64,000 nucleotides of DNA from Bombilactobacillus thymidiniphilus (GCF_023380245.1 NZ_CP093365.1:1178001-1242000), one strand, 5' to 3'; shown: positions 27,355 to 37,145, counted from the first letter of the stretch. A program made the numbers and translations. The notes: generated from the letters alone by a model not told the origin.

Positions 27355-27669
27355 TTAAACACGTTTAATATCTAATAATTGACCGCTGAGGGCAGAAGCG
27401 ATGAAGTGATATTGAACTTCCTTATCGTCTTGAACTGCGGTAACGCCACCAACTAAAGCCCAAATGTCACGACCATCTACGTTAACTTTTTGAAACATTG
27501 GTTCTACCCAAGTAGTAACAATAGTTACGTCAGATCCGAGGTTATTTTTGATACGATCCGTTACGGCCTTGCTATCGATTTGATGGGTTAAGTATAATAC
27601 ACCTGCGCCTACAGCAGCGACAGCAGTTGTTGCCACAACGGTTGACTTGATTAAACCTTTTAAACTCAT
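27355..27669 (-). CDS. Conserved small membrane-anchored protein (104 aa), unknown function
   Basis: Not recognised by name. An N-terminal hydrophobic segment rich in Ala and Val (about 9-27, ending in LYLT) looks like an uncleaved signal anchor. The remainder is a soluble domain with alternating strands: VTIVTTWVEP (about 48-57), FQKVNVDGRDIWALVGGV (about 59-76) and VQYHFIASALSGQLLDI (about 85-101). This is reminiscent of single PepSY-like folds, but the similarity is weak. It has a ribosome binding site (AGGAGG before the ATG) and its own terminator. It faces trmB and is divergent from the thioredoxin gene. Confidence 0.75.
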   Translation of the reverse strand: MSLKGLIKSTVVATTAVAAVGAGVLYLTHQIDSKAVTDRIKNNLGSDVTIVTTWVEPMFQKVNVDGRDIWALVGGVTAVQDDKEVQYHFIASALSGQLLDIKRV

Positions 27670-27791
27670 AATGTAACCTCCTATAATATAATTCTATTCT
27701 ATCATTATCTGAATTGAAGTTAAGGTAATTGACAACTTTTTTTTAATTTGTAAGATTAAATGTGTAATAAACAAAGAAGGGATGCTAATTT

Positions 27792-28115
27792 ATGAAAAAG
27801 CTAGAAGACTATCAAACAACTGATTTGCAAGAGATTACTCAAGAAGGTAAATATATTTTATTTTTTGAGGCTGATTGGTGTCCAGATTGTCATTTTATTG
27901 AGCCAGAACTCCCTAGCATTGAAAAAGATTATTCCCAATATCAATTTATTCAAGTGGATCGAGATAAATTTCTGGATCTCGCTAAGGAACTTGGAATCAT
28001 GGGTATTCCCAGCTTTGTCGCTTTTGAAAACGGTAAAGAAATTGGTCGATTAGTAAATAAAGAACGTAAAACTAAAGAACAAGTAGAAAACTTTATTGCT
28101 TCTTTAGCTAAATAA
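27792..28115 (+). CDS. Thioredoxin family protein (YtpP-like)
   Basis: A 107-residue thioredoxin-fold protein. The redox centre CPDC lies at residues 30-33 in EADWCPDCHF, unlike the CGPC of housekeeping thioredoxin. The cis-proline follows in MGIPSFVAF (about 76-84). YtpP, which this resembles, is encoded next to ytpR in Bacillus, as here. It acts in the cytoplasm, since no signal peptide is present. Partner proteins are unknown. AAGGG precedes the ATG. The next gene begins 15 bases after its stop. Confidence 0.93.
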   Translation: MKKLEDYQTTDLQEITQEGKYILFFEADWCPDCHFIEPELPSIEKDYSQYQFIQVDRDKFLDLAKELGIMGIPSFVAFENGKEIGRLVNKERKTKEQVENFIASLAK

Positions 28116-28130
28116 TAAAAATGGAAAGTT

Positions 28131-28778
28131 ATGGTGAAAAATGTGCAGGTAACATCTTATAATCCCCAAGAGTTGGGCGATGTTTTGATTATGGTTTTAG
28201 GTGCGGATACACCGAAACAATCAGTAATTCAAAAGGGCAATGTTGTACAAATTAAAGACGAACAACAAAAAGTCATTGGTTATAACTTTTTTGATGTTGC
28301 ACAACAATTGAATTTGCAATCAACTGATAACGGACAAGTTTTTTTAGACGAAGCACAAATTGCGACACTAAATAATATCTTGCAAAATAATGACTTTGAA
28401 CCTGATTTGCAAGTGGAAAGTACACCAAAATTAGTTGTCGGTGACGTTAAAGAAATTAAAAGTCATCCTGATTCTGATCATCTGCACGTTTGTCAGATTG
28501 AATTAGATAACGGTCAAATGGCACAAATTGTCTGTGGAGCACCCAATATCGCAGTTGGTCAAAAAGTAGTAGTTGCCAAAGTTGGTGCTATGATGCCCAG
28601 TGGGCAAATTATTTTTGCAGGAGTATTGCGTGGTGTAGATAGTGCGGGCATGGTATGTTCAGCGCGTGAATTAGGCTTAGAAAATGCACCGCAAAAACGT
28701 GGTATTCTGGTACTAGATAACAATTATTCAACAGGATCGGCGATTGATTTGGTAAAATTAAACCAAGCTTATCAATAA
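28131..28778 (+). CDS. ytpR: YtpR family tRNA-binding protein
   Basis: Contains a C-terminal EMAPII/Trbp111-like OB domain (about 95-205) with the block SHPDSDHLHVCQIELDNG, then IVCGAPNIAVGQKVVVA, that is also found at the N-terminus of PheT in this window. The N-terminal about 90 residues match the DUF4479 region of YtpR. It probably binds structured RNA such as tRNA, but its cellular role is not settled. Spacing of 15 bases from the thioredoxin gene suggests cotranscription. GGAAAG stands before the ATG. Confidence 0.92.
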   Translation: MVKNVQVTSYNPQELGDVLIMVLGADTPKQSVIQKGNVVQIKDEQQKVIGYNFFDVAQQLNLQSTDNGQVFLDEAQIATLNNILQNNDFEPDLQVESTPKLVVGDVKEIKSHPDSDHLHVCQIELDNGQMAQIVCGAPNIAVGQKVVVAKVGAMMPSGQIIFAGVLRGVDSAGMVCSARELGLENAPQKRGILVLDNNYSTGSAIDLVKLNQAYQ

Positions 28779-28797
28779 ATCTGGGAAGGAATAATTC

Positions 28798-30117
28798 ATG
28801 GATAAAGTATTTTATCATTTTGTGGGTATTAAAGGGACAGGCATGAGTGCGCTGGCTTTAGTGCTCCATGATTTAGGATATCAAGTGCAAGGCTCAGATA
28901 TTACTAAAAAAACTTTTACGCAAAAAGGTTTGCAGCAAGCTGGCATTGATGTTTTACCCTTTGATCAAGCCAATATTCGTTCAGGAATGACATTAATTTT
29001 AGGAAATGCTTTTGGAACAGATAATGTGGAAGTAAAACGTGCAGAACAATTGGGGTTGCCGATCATTAAGTATACTGAAATGGTGGGGAAATTAGTCGAT
29101 AGTTATACGTCGATTGCAATTGCTGGTGCACATGGTAAGACTAGTACAACTGGTTTACTAGCGCATGTGATTGGTGGCATTGAGCCAACTAGTTATTTAA
29201 TTGGTGACGGAACTGGTAAAGGTCAACGTGATAGTCAATTTTTTGTTTTTGAAGCTGATGAATATCGGCGTCATTTTCTGGATTACAAGCCTGATTATTT
29301 GATCGTGACTAACATTGATTTTGATCATCCGGATTATTTTAAAGATTTAGCAGATGTTTTTGCGGCTTTTCAGAGTGAAGTATCGCAAACTAAAAAGGCT
29401 GTTTTGGCTTGGGGTGACGATCCATTAGCTCGCAAATTAGAAACACGCCCAGGAGTGCCTTTATATTATTATGGCTTAAAAGCACAAGATGATTTTCAAG
29501 CAGTGAAAATTGAACGTACGACGACAGGTTCAAGTTTTGAAGTTTTGCATCAAGGCAATAATTTAGGTCGTTTTGAAATTCCAATGTTTGGCGAACACAA
29601 TATTTTAAATAGTTTGGCCGTCATTGCAGTCAGCTATTTAGAAAAAATTTCGTTAACTGATTTACAAAATGAATTAAGCACTTTTAGTGGTGTCAAACGG
29701 CGTTACAATGAGAAAAAAGTGGGTGATATGATTTTAATTGATGATTATGCCCATCATCCTTCGGAAATTAAAGCGACGATTGATGCTGCGCGACAACAAT
29801 ATCCTGAAAAAGAAATTATTGCCGTGTTTCAGCCGCACACTTATAGTCGGACTAAAGCTTTGTTTAAGGGATTTGTTCAAAGTTTAGATCAAGCTGATCA
29901 AGTTTTCTTGACTGATATTTTTGGCTCTATTCGCGAACAACAAGGTGATATCAGCAGCGCAGATATTGGAGCTGATTTGCAGCATGGCGGGCAAGTAGTT
30001 ACACTTGATAATTTGCAACCATTACTGCAATATCATAATGCTGTTATTATTTTTATGGGCGCCGGCGATATTCAAAAATATGAGCAAGCTTATGAGCAGC
30101 TTTTAGCTACACGATAA
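28798..30117 (+). CDS. murC: UDP-N-acetylmuramate--L-alanine ligase
   Basis: Adds L-alanine to UDP-MurNAc in cytoplasmic peptidoglycan precursor synthesis. Seen: N-terminal Rossmann motif [11 protein letters not shown] (10-20), ATP loop [11 protein letters not shown] (about 107-117), the central Mur-ligase segment EADEYRRHF (about 152-160), and [18 protein letters not shown] (about 313-330). Length 439 is normal. GGAAGG lies upstream of the ATG. The gene follows ytpR by 19 bases and ends at a strong terminator. Confidence 0.97.
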   Translation: MDKVFYHFVGIKGTGMSALALVLHDLGYQVQGSDITKKTFTQKGLQQAGIDVLPFDQANIRSGMTLILGNAFGTDNVEVKRAEQLGLPIIKYTEMVGKLVDSYTSIAIAGAHGKTSTTGLLAHVIGGIEPTSYLIGDGTGKGQRDSQFFVFEADEYRRHFLDYKPDYLIVTNIDFDHPDYFKDLADVFAAFQSEVSQTKKAVLAWGDDPLARKLETRPGVPLYYYGLKAQDDFQAVKIERTTTGSSFEVLHQGNNLGRFEIPMFGEHNILNSLAVIAVSYLEKISLTDLQNELSTFSGVKRRYNEKKVGDMILIDDYAHHPSEIKATIDAARQQYPEKEIIAVFQPHTYSRTKALFKGFVQSLDQADQVFLTDIFGSIREQQGDISSADIGADLQHGGQVVTLDNLQPLLQYHNAVIIFMGAGDIQKYEQAYEQLLATR

Positions 30118-30155
30118 AAAATAGTCTAGTTGAATTTTTAAACTAGACTATTTTT
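30116..30155 (+). terminator. Terminator after murC
   Basis: AAAAATAGTCTAGTT pairs perfectly with AAACTAGACTATTTTT across an 8-base loop. Confidence 0.9.
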
Positions 30156-30240
30156 GTTACATAGCTTGAAACTTCTCGTTTTAAAACATATTTAAATTGT
30201 TATTTGGTAAAATTAGGTTAGTAGAAAACGAGGTAGCTAA

Positions 30241-32901
30241 ATGAATTCAAAAAAATTAGTTTTAGTTGATGGCAATAGTATCGCCTTTCGAGCCTTTTTT
30301 GCCATGCACAACGTTTTAGAGAAATTCAAAAATGCTGATGGTCTGCATACCAATGCTATTTATGCTTTTAACAATATGCTGGATTTGATTTTGTCTAAAA
30401 GTAAACCGACAGATATGTTAGTTGCTTTTGATGCTGGAAAGACGACTTTTAGAACTAAAATGTATGCCGATTATAAGGGCAATCGACCACATACACCGAG
30501 TGAATTTAGTGAACAGCTTCCTTGTATCAAGGAATTATTAACTGCTAGAGGCATTAAAAGTTATGAATTAGCTAATTATGAGGCAGACGATATTATTGGA
30601 ACGATGGCACGTACTGCGCAAAAGCAAGGTTACCAAGTTGTAGTAGTAACTGGTGACCGTGATTTGACACAGTTGGTTACTGATCAAATTACTGTAGCAG
30701 TAACTATCAAAGGAGTGTCTGATCTAGAGTTTTACACACCGGAACATTTTCAAGAAAAATTAGGGATTACACCAGAACAATTAATTGATTTAAAGGCTTT
30801 AATGGGAGATAATTCGGACAATTATCCAGGTGTGACTAAAGTTGGCGAAAAGACAGGACTAAAGTTGCTTAAGCAGTATGGTTCGCTAGAAAATCTCTAT
30901 GCTAACTTGGATATGATGAAGCCGAGTAAATTAAAAGAGCATCTGCAAAGTGATCAAGAACAGGCTTTCTTGTCTAAAAAATTAGCGACGATTGATACTG
31001 CTGCTCCGGTGCAGCTTGATTTAGCAGATTTGGCATATGCAGGTGATCAAGAAGAGCAACTGATTCCCCTTTATCGTAAATTAAATTTCCGGTCTTTTTT
31101 AGATAAAATGAAAGTGCCATTTGATCCTAATCACATGGAAAGCCAACAACAAATTAACTACCAAATACTAGACGCAACAACTTTGCCAGATTTAATTGAA
31201 ACGACGACCCCAGTTAGTGTAGTAGTGGAAATGATTGAAGATAACTATCATACTGCGCCTATCATTGGTTTAGCATTTGCTAGTAGTGAACAAGTTTGGG
31301 TGAGCGATGATGCTGGTTTGCTAGCTGATGCGTCATTTAAACAGTGGCTACAAGATGCTGCTAAAGCCAAATATGTATTTGATTTTAAACGAGATTACGT
31401 CGCATTACATCGCTATGGTGCTATTTTGGATGGAGTGCTGTTTGATGTTTTACTTGGCTCATATTTGTTAGATGTTAATGATAACTCAAATGACTTGGGA
31501 TCGTTAGCACAGACTTATGGGTACAGTGGCTTATTGCCAGATATTGAATTTTACGGTAAAGGTGCCAGAAAGGCTGTTCCTCAAAGTGCACAACTGTTGG
31601 AGCATCTAGCTAGCAAAGCTGCTGCAATCAGATATTTGCAAACTAAGTTGCCTGAGCAACTACGCCAACATGATCAAGATCAATTGTTTGAAGAAATTGA
31701 ATTACCGTTGGCACAAGTCCTAGCTGATATGGAAATTGATGGTGTGCGTGTTGATCCGACTATTTTGTACAAAATGCAAAATCAATTAGGCGAACGTTTA
31801 CAACAATTGCAAAATGATATTTATCAGCAAGCAGGTAAAGAGTTTAATATTAATTCTTCACAGCAATTGAGTAAAATTTTATTTGAAGATTTAGGATTGA
31901 AACCACTCAAAAAAACCAAAACTGGTTATTCAACGTCGGTTGAAGTTCTGGAGAAATTACGCGATCAAGCGCCTATTGTGGCAGATATTTTAAATTATCG
32001 TCAAGTTGCTAAAATTCAATCCACTTATGTTGGCGGTTTATTGAATTCAATTGCACCTGATGGACGCGTGCATACACGTTATTTACAAACATTAACGCAA
32101 ACAGGGCGTTTGTCGTCAGTTGACCCCAACTTACAAAATATTCCTGCTCGTTTAGATGAAGGACGTAAAATTAGACAGGCTTTTGTGCCTAAGCAAGCTG
32201 ATTGGGAAATCTTTTCGAGTGATTATTCGCAAATTGAACTGCGTGTTTTAGCACATTTATCGGGCGATCAAAATATGCAACAAGCTTTTAAAGAAAATTA
32301 TGATATTCATGCACACACGGCAATGCGGATTTTTGGGTTGGACGATATAGCTGAAGTGACACCAAATATGCGCCGCAAAGCCAAAGCTACTAATTTTGGA
32401 ATTGTATATGGCATTAGTGATTATGGTTTAGCCAAAAATATTGGAATTTCTCGCACTGAAGCTGCACAATTTATTCAATCTTATTTTGATCAATATCCGG
32501 ATGTTAAAAAATATATGGATCAAATGGTGCAATTGGCGCGCGAAAATGGTTATGTGGAAACAATCATGCATCGACGCCGTTATTTGCCTGATATTCATGC
32601 TCGTAATTTTAATTTACGGTCTTTTGCGGAGCGAACGGCGATGAACACACCAATTCAAGGTAGTGCAGCAGACATTATTAAGATTGCAATGATTAATATG
32701 CAAAAGCAATTGCGCCAACGAGATTTGAAAGCGCGGATGCTCTTGCAAGTTCACGATGAATTGATTTTTGAAGCTCCAGAAGATGAAATTCCAATATTAG
32801 AAAAATTAGTACCGCAAATTATGGATTCAGCAGTGCAGCTGGACGTACCTTTAAAAGTATCGTCTGCGCATGGTAAAAGTTGGTATGATGCTAAAGGGTA
32901 G
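30241..32901 (+). CDS. polA: DNA polymerase I
   Basis: Repair and Okazaki-fragment-processing polymerase, 886 residues. The 5'-3' exonuclease domain (about 1-290) has VDGNSIAFRAFFA, YEADDIIGT and GDRDLTQLV metal-binding blocks and the helix-hairpin-helix near 190. The polymerase domain has motif A SDYSQIELRVLAHLSGD (about 661-677), motif B RRKAKATNFGIVYG (about 711-724) and motif C QVHDELIFEAPED (about 836-848). The middle domain lacks the acidic residues of the 3'-5' proofreading exonuclease, so editing is probably absent, as in other Gram-positive PolA. GAGG precedes the ATG. Confidence 0.97.
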   Translation: MNSKKLVLVDGNSIAFRAFFAMHNVLEKFKNADGLHTNAIYAFNNMLDLILSKSKPTDMLVAFDAGKTTFRTKMYADYKGNRPHTPSEFSEQLPCIKELLTARGIKSYELANYEADDIIGTMARTAQKQGYQVVVVTGDRDLTQLVTDQITVAVTIKGVSDLEFYTPEHFQEKLGITPEQLIDLKALMGDNSDNYPGVTKVGEKTGLKLLKQYGSLENLYANLDMMKPSKLKEHLQSDQEQAFLSKKLATIDTAAPVQLDLADLAYAGDQEEQLIPLYRKLNFRSFLDKMKVPFDPNHMESQQQINYQILDATTLPDLIETTTPVSVVVEMIEDNYHTAPIIGLAFASSEQVWVSDDAGLLADASFKQWLQDAAKAKYVFDFKRDYVALHRYGAILDGVLFDVLLGSYLLDVNDNSNDLGSLAQTYGYSGLLPDIEFYGKGARKAVPQSAQLLEHLASKAAAIRYLQTKLPEQLRQHDQDQLFEEIELPLAQVLADMEIDGVRVDPTILYKMQNQLGERLQQLQNDIYQQAGKEFNINSSQQLSKILFEDLGLKPLKKTKTGYSTSVEVLEKLRDQAPIVADILNYRQVAKIQSTYVGGLLNSIAPDGRVHTRYLQTLTQTGRLSSVDPNLQNIPARLDEGRKIRQAFVPKQADWEIFSSDYSQIELRVLAHLSGDQNMQQAFKENYDIHAHTAMRIFGLDDIAEVTPNMRRKAKATNFGIVYGISDYGLAKNIGISRTEAAQFIQSYFDQYPDVKKYMDQMVQLARENGYVETIMHRRRYLPDIHARNFNLRSFAERTAMNTPIQGSAADIIKIAMINMQKQLRQRDLKARMLLQVHDELIFEAPEDEIPILEKLVPQIMDSAVQLDVPLKVSSAHGKSWYDAKG

Positions 32902-32919
32902 GCAGAGACCCTTTTTTTT
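32893..32919 (+). terminator. Terminator overlapping the polA stop codon
   Basis: AAAGGGT and ACCCTTT pair around AGGCAGAG, followed by an 8-T run; the stem begins in the last codons of polA. Confidence 0.8.
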
Positions 32920-32982
32920 GCCTGAATTATGGGCTACTATTAGTTAAAATAATATTTTAATAATATAAAGGAGAATGAGTCT

Positions 32983-33813
32983 ATGCCTGAATTACCTGAA
33001 GTGGAAACAGTTCGGCGCGGTTTAAATAAAATGATTATCGGTCAAAAGATAACGGCTATTGATATTTTATACGACAAGATTATTGTTGGTGATGTGGACA
33101 CTTTTAAAGAACAGTTAATAGATGCAACAATTGCCTATGTTGGTCGACGTGCTAAATACTTACTCTTCAATTTTGACAATGGCTTGACGATGATTAGTCA
33201 TTTGCGCATGGAAGGCAAGTATCAAGTTCGTTCTAAGATTAGTGACTTTGACAAACATGTGCACATTATTTTTCATTTGAGTAATGGAGAGTATTTGGGT
33301 TATCGTGATGTCCGTAAATTTGGTCGTATGCAATTGGTAGACACCAATGATGTGACAAAAGTGAAGTCGATCGCTTTATTAGGGCCGGAACCATTGACAC
33401 CAGAATTTACTTATCAATCTTTATTAGAGGGTCTAAAGAGTACGAGAAAAACTGTAAAAGCAACTTTATTAGATCAGCATGTAGTTTCTGGGTTGGGCAA
33501 TATTTATGCGGACGAAGTTTTGTGGCTTGCTAAAGTTCATCCCGAACAACCAGCTAATGAATTGACCACACAGCAAGTGAAAGATTTGCATAATGGAATC
33601 AATGAAGATATTAAAAAAGCAATTGATGCCGGTGGCACAACAATTCGCAGTTATGTTGATGCCACAGGACATAGTGGTGAATTTCAGTTTCAATTGAATG
33701 TTTATGGACGACAAGGTAAGCCTTGCAAGCGCTGTGAGACGATTATTGAAAAAATTAAAGTAGCTGGTCGGGGAACGCATTTTTGTCCACACTGCCAGGT
33801 TTTGCAGTCATGA
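32983..33813 (+). CDS. mutM: Formamidopyrimidine-DNA glycosylase
   Basis: Removes 8-oxoguanine and formamidopyrimidines and nicks the abasic site. The mature N-terminus PELPEVETVRRGL supplies the catalytic Pro2 and Glu3. The helix-two-turn-helix includes LLDQHVVSGLGNIYADE (about 162-178). A C-terminal zinc finger has CKRC and CPHC pairs (about 247-270). Length 276 is normal. GGAGAATG lies upstream of the ATG. It overlaps the coaE start by ATGA, and the pair is followed by nrdR, dnaB and dnaI. Confidence 0.97.
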   Translation: MPELPEVETVRRGLNKMIIGQKITAIDILYDKIIVGDVDTFKEQLIDATIAYVGRRAKYLLFNFDNGLTMISHLRMEGKYQVRSKISDFDKHVHIIFHLSNGEYLGYRDVRKFGRMQLVDTNDVTKVKSIALLGPEPLTPEFTYQSLLEGLKSTRKTVKATLLDQHVVSGLGNIYADEVLWLAKVHPEQPANELTTQQVKDLHNGINEDIKKAIDAGGTTIRSYVDATGHSGEFQFQLNVYGRQGKPCKRCETIIEKIKVAGRGTHFCPHCQVLQS

Positions 33814-34409
33814 AGCAAGTCATTGGTTTAACTGGTGGAATTGCCACAGGTAAAACAGCAGTACAACAAATTTTATTAACAGCAGGTTACAAGTTGGTTG
33901 ATGCTGATGAGGTGGCTAGGCAAATAGTAGCTGTAGGTAGTAGTGGTTGGCAGCAAATCATTGAATTGTTTGGTGAGGAAATTTTATTACCCGATCAAAC
34001 GATCAATCGCAAGCTTTTAGGACAGCTAGTTTTTCAGGATGCCCATGCTTTACAACAGTTAAATAAAATTGAGCAACCGTTAATTCGGCAGCGAATTGAG
34101 CAATTGATTACCACTGCACGAGAAGCTGAAATGCCGGTGTTTTTTGAGATACCATTACTATATGAGCAACATTATGAAAAATTATTTGACTATATCGTAG
34201 TAGTCACGGCAACCCAGCGACAACAATTATCTCGACTCCAACAACGTAATAATTTAACCAAAACTCAAGCTCGTCAGCGAATTAATAGCCAGCTATCTTT
34301 ACAGCAAAAAGTTAAATTAGCTGACTATGTGATCTATAATGAAGGATCAAAACAACAATTACAAAAGCAAGTGCAGCTATTATTACAGACGATAGCAAAG
34401 GAGAATTAA
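33810..34409 (+). CDS. coaE: Dephospho-CoA kinase
   Basis: Last step of coenzyme A synthesis: phosphorylates dephospho-CoA at the 3' hydroxyl. Seen: Walker A GGIATGKT (9-16), LVDADEVARQIV near residue 29 with the conserved Asp, and the lid region with RLQQRNNLTKTQARQRI (about 142-158). The open frame extends upstream to 33783, but the start at 33810 fits the family N-terminus and forms an ATGA overlap with mutM. Translation is therefore probably coupled; no strong ribosome binding site is seen. Length is 199 residues. Confidence 0.95.
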   Translation: MKQVIGLTGGIATGKTAVQQILLTAGYKLVDADEVARQIVAVGSSGWQQIIELFGEEILLPDQTINRKLLGQLVFQDAHALQQLNKIEQPLIRQRIEQLITTAREAEMPVFFEIPLLYEQHYEKLFDYIVVVTATQRQQLSRLQQRNNLTKTQARQRINSQLSLQQKVKLADYVIYNEGSKQQLQKQVQLLLQTIAKEN

Positions 34410-34411
34410 TT

Positions 34412-34930
34412 ATGATTTGTCCCCATTGTCAACAAAACTCTTCGCGAGTAGTCGATAGTCGTCCGAGTGATGAAGGCAAGGTTATCCGTCGTCGCCGAGA
34501 ATGCGAAAATTGTGGTTATCGTTTTACGACGTTTGAACGAGTAGAACAACCTCCATTGCTGGTTATTAAGCGTAATGGCAATCGCGAAGAATTTAAGCGC
34601 GAAAAAATTTTACAAGGCTTGATCAAAGCGGCAGAAAAAAGGTCGATTTCATTAACGACAATGAACCAATTGGTCAATACAGTGGAAGCTAACATTCGTT
34701 CACTTGATGAAAATGAAATTGAATCGCGACAAATTGGCGAATATGTGATGCAGCAATTAGCTACTTTGGATGATGTTACTTATATTCGATTTGCCAGTGT
34801 TTATCGGCAATTCACGGATATTAATGGCTTCATGAAGGAAGTCAAAGAAATGATGGTCAGTCAAAATGATTTGCAAAATATAGAAAGTAAGCGAGCCAAA
34901 AAGTACAATGATGAAGCAGAAAATGATTGA
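34412..34930 (+). CDS. nrdR: Transcriptional repressor NrdR
   Basis: ATP/dATP-sensing repressor of ribonucleotide reductase genes. An N-terminal zinc ribbon has CPHC (3-6) and CENC (31-34), followed by an ATP-cone (about 49-139, starting VIKRNGNREEFKREKI). At 172 residues it is longer than the usual about 155, owing to a charged tail that overlaps the dnaB start by 23 bases. No nrd genes lie in the window, so its targets are elsewhere. AAAGGAG precedes the ATG. It is part of the mutM-coaE-nrdR-dnaB-dnaI cluster. Confidence 0.96.
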   Translation: MICPHCQQNSSRVVDSRPSDEGKVIRRRRECENCGYRFTTFERVEQPPLLVIKRNGNREEFKREKILQGLIKAAEKRSISLTTMNQLVNTVEANIRSLDENEIESRQIGEYVMQQLATLDDVTYIRFASVYRQFTDINGFMKEVKEMMVSQNDLQNIESKRAKKYNDEAEND

Positions 34931-36215
34931 TCCAATGCAAGGTTACTGGGTGATAGCTGAGCAGACTTTGACGGATCTTGATCGGAAAGTGTTGATTGAT
35001 TTGTATCAGCCGCTGGTTGGCAGTGATGCGCTGAGTTTATATCAGTTATTATGGGGACATCAAGTAGCATTATTGTCCGATCGCAAAGCTCATGCGCAGC
35101 TGTTAAATTTATTGGATATTGATGCTACTGCATTTTATGTTGCACGCATCAAATTAGAGGCCGTTGGTTTATTGCGCACATTTTCTAGTCAAGATAGCTG
35201 GGGGGATTATCTTATTTATCAGTTAACTCCACCCGCTACGCCCAAAGAATTTTTCCAGACTAATATTTTGAAGACTTTTTTATATGAAAAGATTGGTCAA
35301 AATGATTTTAAATTGTTACAGCAAAAATATTGTCCGACCCCACGTAAATTGACGGCAGCAACAGAAATTACGCAATCTTTCTTTGATGTGTTTCAATTAT
35401 CGAATAAAAATTTACTCACTGCGGATGAAAAACAGTCAAAAAGTATTAATGCTAACGTTCCTCAGTACAATACTAAGCAAATGGCGACTTTTGATTGGGA
35501 CTTTTTGCAACAATTAGTAGCGCAATACCAAATTACTACAGCTGATGTTATGCGGCATCAGAGTGAATTATTTAATTTACATGTCTTTTACGGTGTTTCA
35601 GAAATGGAATTGGCTAATTTATTGGGCCGAACTGTCAATCGCAATACTAACCAAATTGATATGACAAATTTGCAGCGTCAAACGCAAAAAGCTTATGAAC
35701 AAAGGGTTAATTTGCGCCCAACTTTGAATCAAAAAGCAACTGTTGCTAATAATCAAGATTTGTCACAATTTACCACAACGCAACGTGAATTAATTAAGCA
35801 GGCTAATCAGTTGTCACCCGCGGAATTTTTGGCAATGCAAAAGCATAGTAAAAATGGCGATGTTGTATATAGCTCAGAAACACGTGTTTTACGCCAATTA
35901 CAATCGCGTGAAGTGTTATCTGCTCCTGTTTTAAATATCTTGGTGGCTTACGTTTTGGAGAATTCGTCTACGCTGACACAAAGCTTTGTGGAAAAAGTTG
36001 CGAGTGACTGGGTTCAGCATAAAGTCCAGGATGCGCCCGGTGCTGTGAAAAGAATTCAAGACTTTGCTACTAAGAAGAATTCAGCAGCACCAAAATATCG
36101 CAAAACTAATAATCAAAAAGTAGAAACAGGTACAGACTGGGCCAAACACAAAGTCACTAATGTTGATCAAACAGAATTACAAAAATTGCAGCAACAGTTA
36201 AAAGATCATTCGTAA
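34908..36215 (+). CDS. dnaB: Replication initiation and membrane attachment protein DnaB (Firmicute type)
   Basis: Not the replicative helicase but the Firmicute DnaB that, with DnaD and DnaI, loads helicase at oriC and restarting forks. It has an N-terminal DDBH1 winged-helix-like region (about 15-120; YQPLVGSDALSLYQLLW) and DDBH2/DnaD-like helices, with a C-terminal YVLENSSTLTQSFVEKVASDW-type block (about 340-365). Length 435 is usual. The gene overlaps nrdR by 23 bases. Met codons at 34908, 34911 and 34923 are all possible starts; no ribosome binding site decides between them. Confidence 0.9.
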   Translation: MMKQKMIDPMQGYWVIAEQTLTDLDRKVLIDLYQPLVGSDALSLYQLLWGHQVALLSDRKAHAQLLNLLDIDATAFYVARIKLEAVGLLRTFSSQDSWGDYLIYQLTPPATPKEFFQTNILKTFLYEKIGQNDFKLLQQKYCPTPRKLTAATEITQSFFDVFQLSNKNLLTADEKQSKSINANVPQYNTKQMATFDWDFLQQLVAQYQITTADVMRHQSELFNLHVFYGVSEMELANLLGRTVNRNTNQIDMTNLQRQTQKAYEQRVNLRPTLNQKATVANNQDLSQFTTTQRELIKQANQLSPAEFLAMQKHSKNGDVVYSSETRVLRQLQSREVLSAPVLNILVAYVLENSSTLTQSFVEKVASDWVQHKVQDAPGAVKRIQDFATKKNSAAPKYRKTNNQKVETGTDWAKHKVTNVDQTELQKLQQQLKDHS

Positions 36216-36228
36216 CTGAGGTAAAATT

Positions 36229-37134
36229 ATGAAAAATTTAGCACAAGAGATGGCTGATATTATTGCTCAACATCAATGGAATCAAAAATATCAAGAATTA
36301 CTGCAAGAAGCAGTGCAAGATGAAGATGTGCAACAATTTTTAGCAAGTCATCCACAAATTAAGTCAGTAGCTTTGCAACAAGATGTTGATGCTATTTACG
36401 AATTTGTGCAGGCTAAAAGTAAGAGTTTGGCTGGTTATCAGCCTCGTTTAATTTGGCAAAATCAACATATTTTAGTTAGTTATGAACCCGATCAGCAGTT
36501 AATTGCGCACAAAAAAGCGCAAGCTTTTAAAAATAAGTTCCAGACAATTGATATGGCTAGTGATTTAGATCAAGCAGATTTGGATGATTTTGCTCAAGGA
36601 GATACCGGACGTCAAGCGGCATATTTGCAAGCTTTGCGCTTTTTAACTAGTTATAATCCTCAGCAAAATTTTGTGCCGGGACTTTATTTGGCTGGTGATT
36701 TTGGTGTTGGCAAAACTTATTTATTAGCAGCGATTGCAAAAAAGTTGGTTAGCCAAAATACTGCTGTGATGCTAGTTCATTTTCCAACTTTTGCAGTTCA
36801 AATGAAAAATTCAATTAATGATCATTCGGTGATGGATAAAATTGAGCAGATCAAAGATGTGCCAATTTTGATGCTGGATGATATTGGCGCGGATTCTTTG
36901 AGTTCATGGGTGCGTGATGAAATTTTAGGTGTTATTTTGCAATATCGCATGCAAGAAAAATTGGCAACATTCTTTTCTTCCAATTTTTCGATGGCTGATT
37001 TACAAAAGCATTTAGCTGTCAACCAACGTGGCGACCAAGAGCCAATTAAGGCTGCTCGGATCATGGAGCGAGTTCATTTTTTAGCACAAGAAGTGGTCGT
37101 GTTAGGTACTAATCGCAGACATCAGAACCATTAA
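36229..37134 (+). CDS. dnaI: Primosomal protein DnaI (helicase loader)
   Basis: AAA+ ATPase that loads the replicative helicase. The N-terminal helicase-interaction domain (about 1-110) precedes an AAA+ module with Walker A GDFGVGKTYLL (about 162-172), Walker B ILMLDDIGADSLSSWVRDEI (about 212-231) and sensor-1 ATFFSSNFS (about 245-253). Length 301 is typical. It starts 13 bases after dnaB with GAGG before the ATG. It ends the operon; the next gene has its own promoter and T-box. Confidence 0.95.
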   Translation: MKNLAQEMADIIAQHQWNQKYQELLQEAVQDEDVQQFLASHPQIKSVALQQDVDAIYEFVQAKSKSLAGYQPRLIWQNQHILVSYEPDQQLIAHKKAQAFKNKFQTIDMASDLDQADLDDFAQGDTGRQAAYLQALRFLTSYNPQQNFVPGLYLAGDFGVGKTYLLAAIAKKLVSQNTAVMLVHFPTFAVQMKNSINDHSVMDKIEQIKDVPILMLDDIGADSLSSWVRDEILGVILQYRMQEKLATFFSSNFSMADLQKHLAVNQRGDQEPIKAARIMERVHFLAQEVVVLGTNRRHQNH

Positions 37135-37145
37135 ATAATTGATAG

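Noticed and set aside
30175-30232. CTCGTTTT and AAAACGAG could pair and hide the polA ribosome binding site.
   Set aside because: A likely promoter lies between the two arms, so the usual polA transcript would lack the 5' arm; the arms are 42 bases apart and only 8 bases long.
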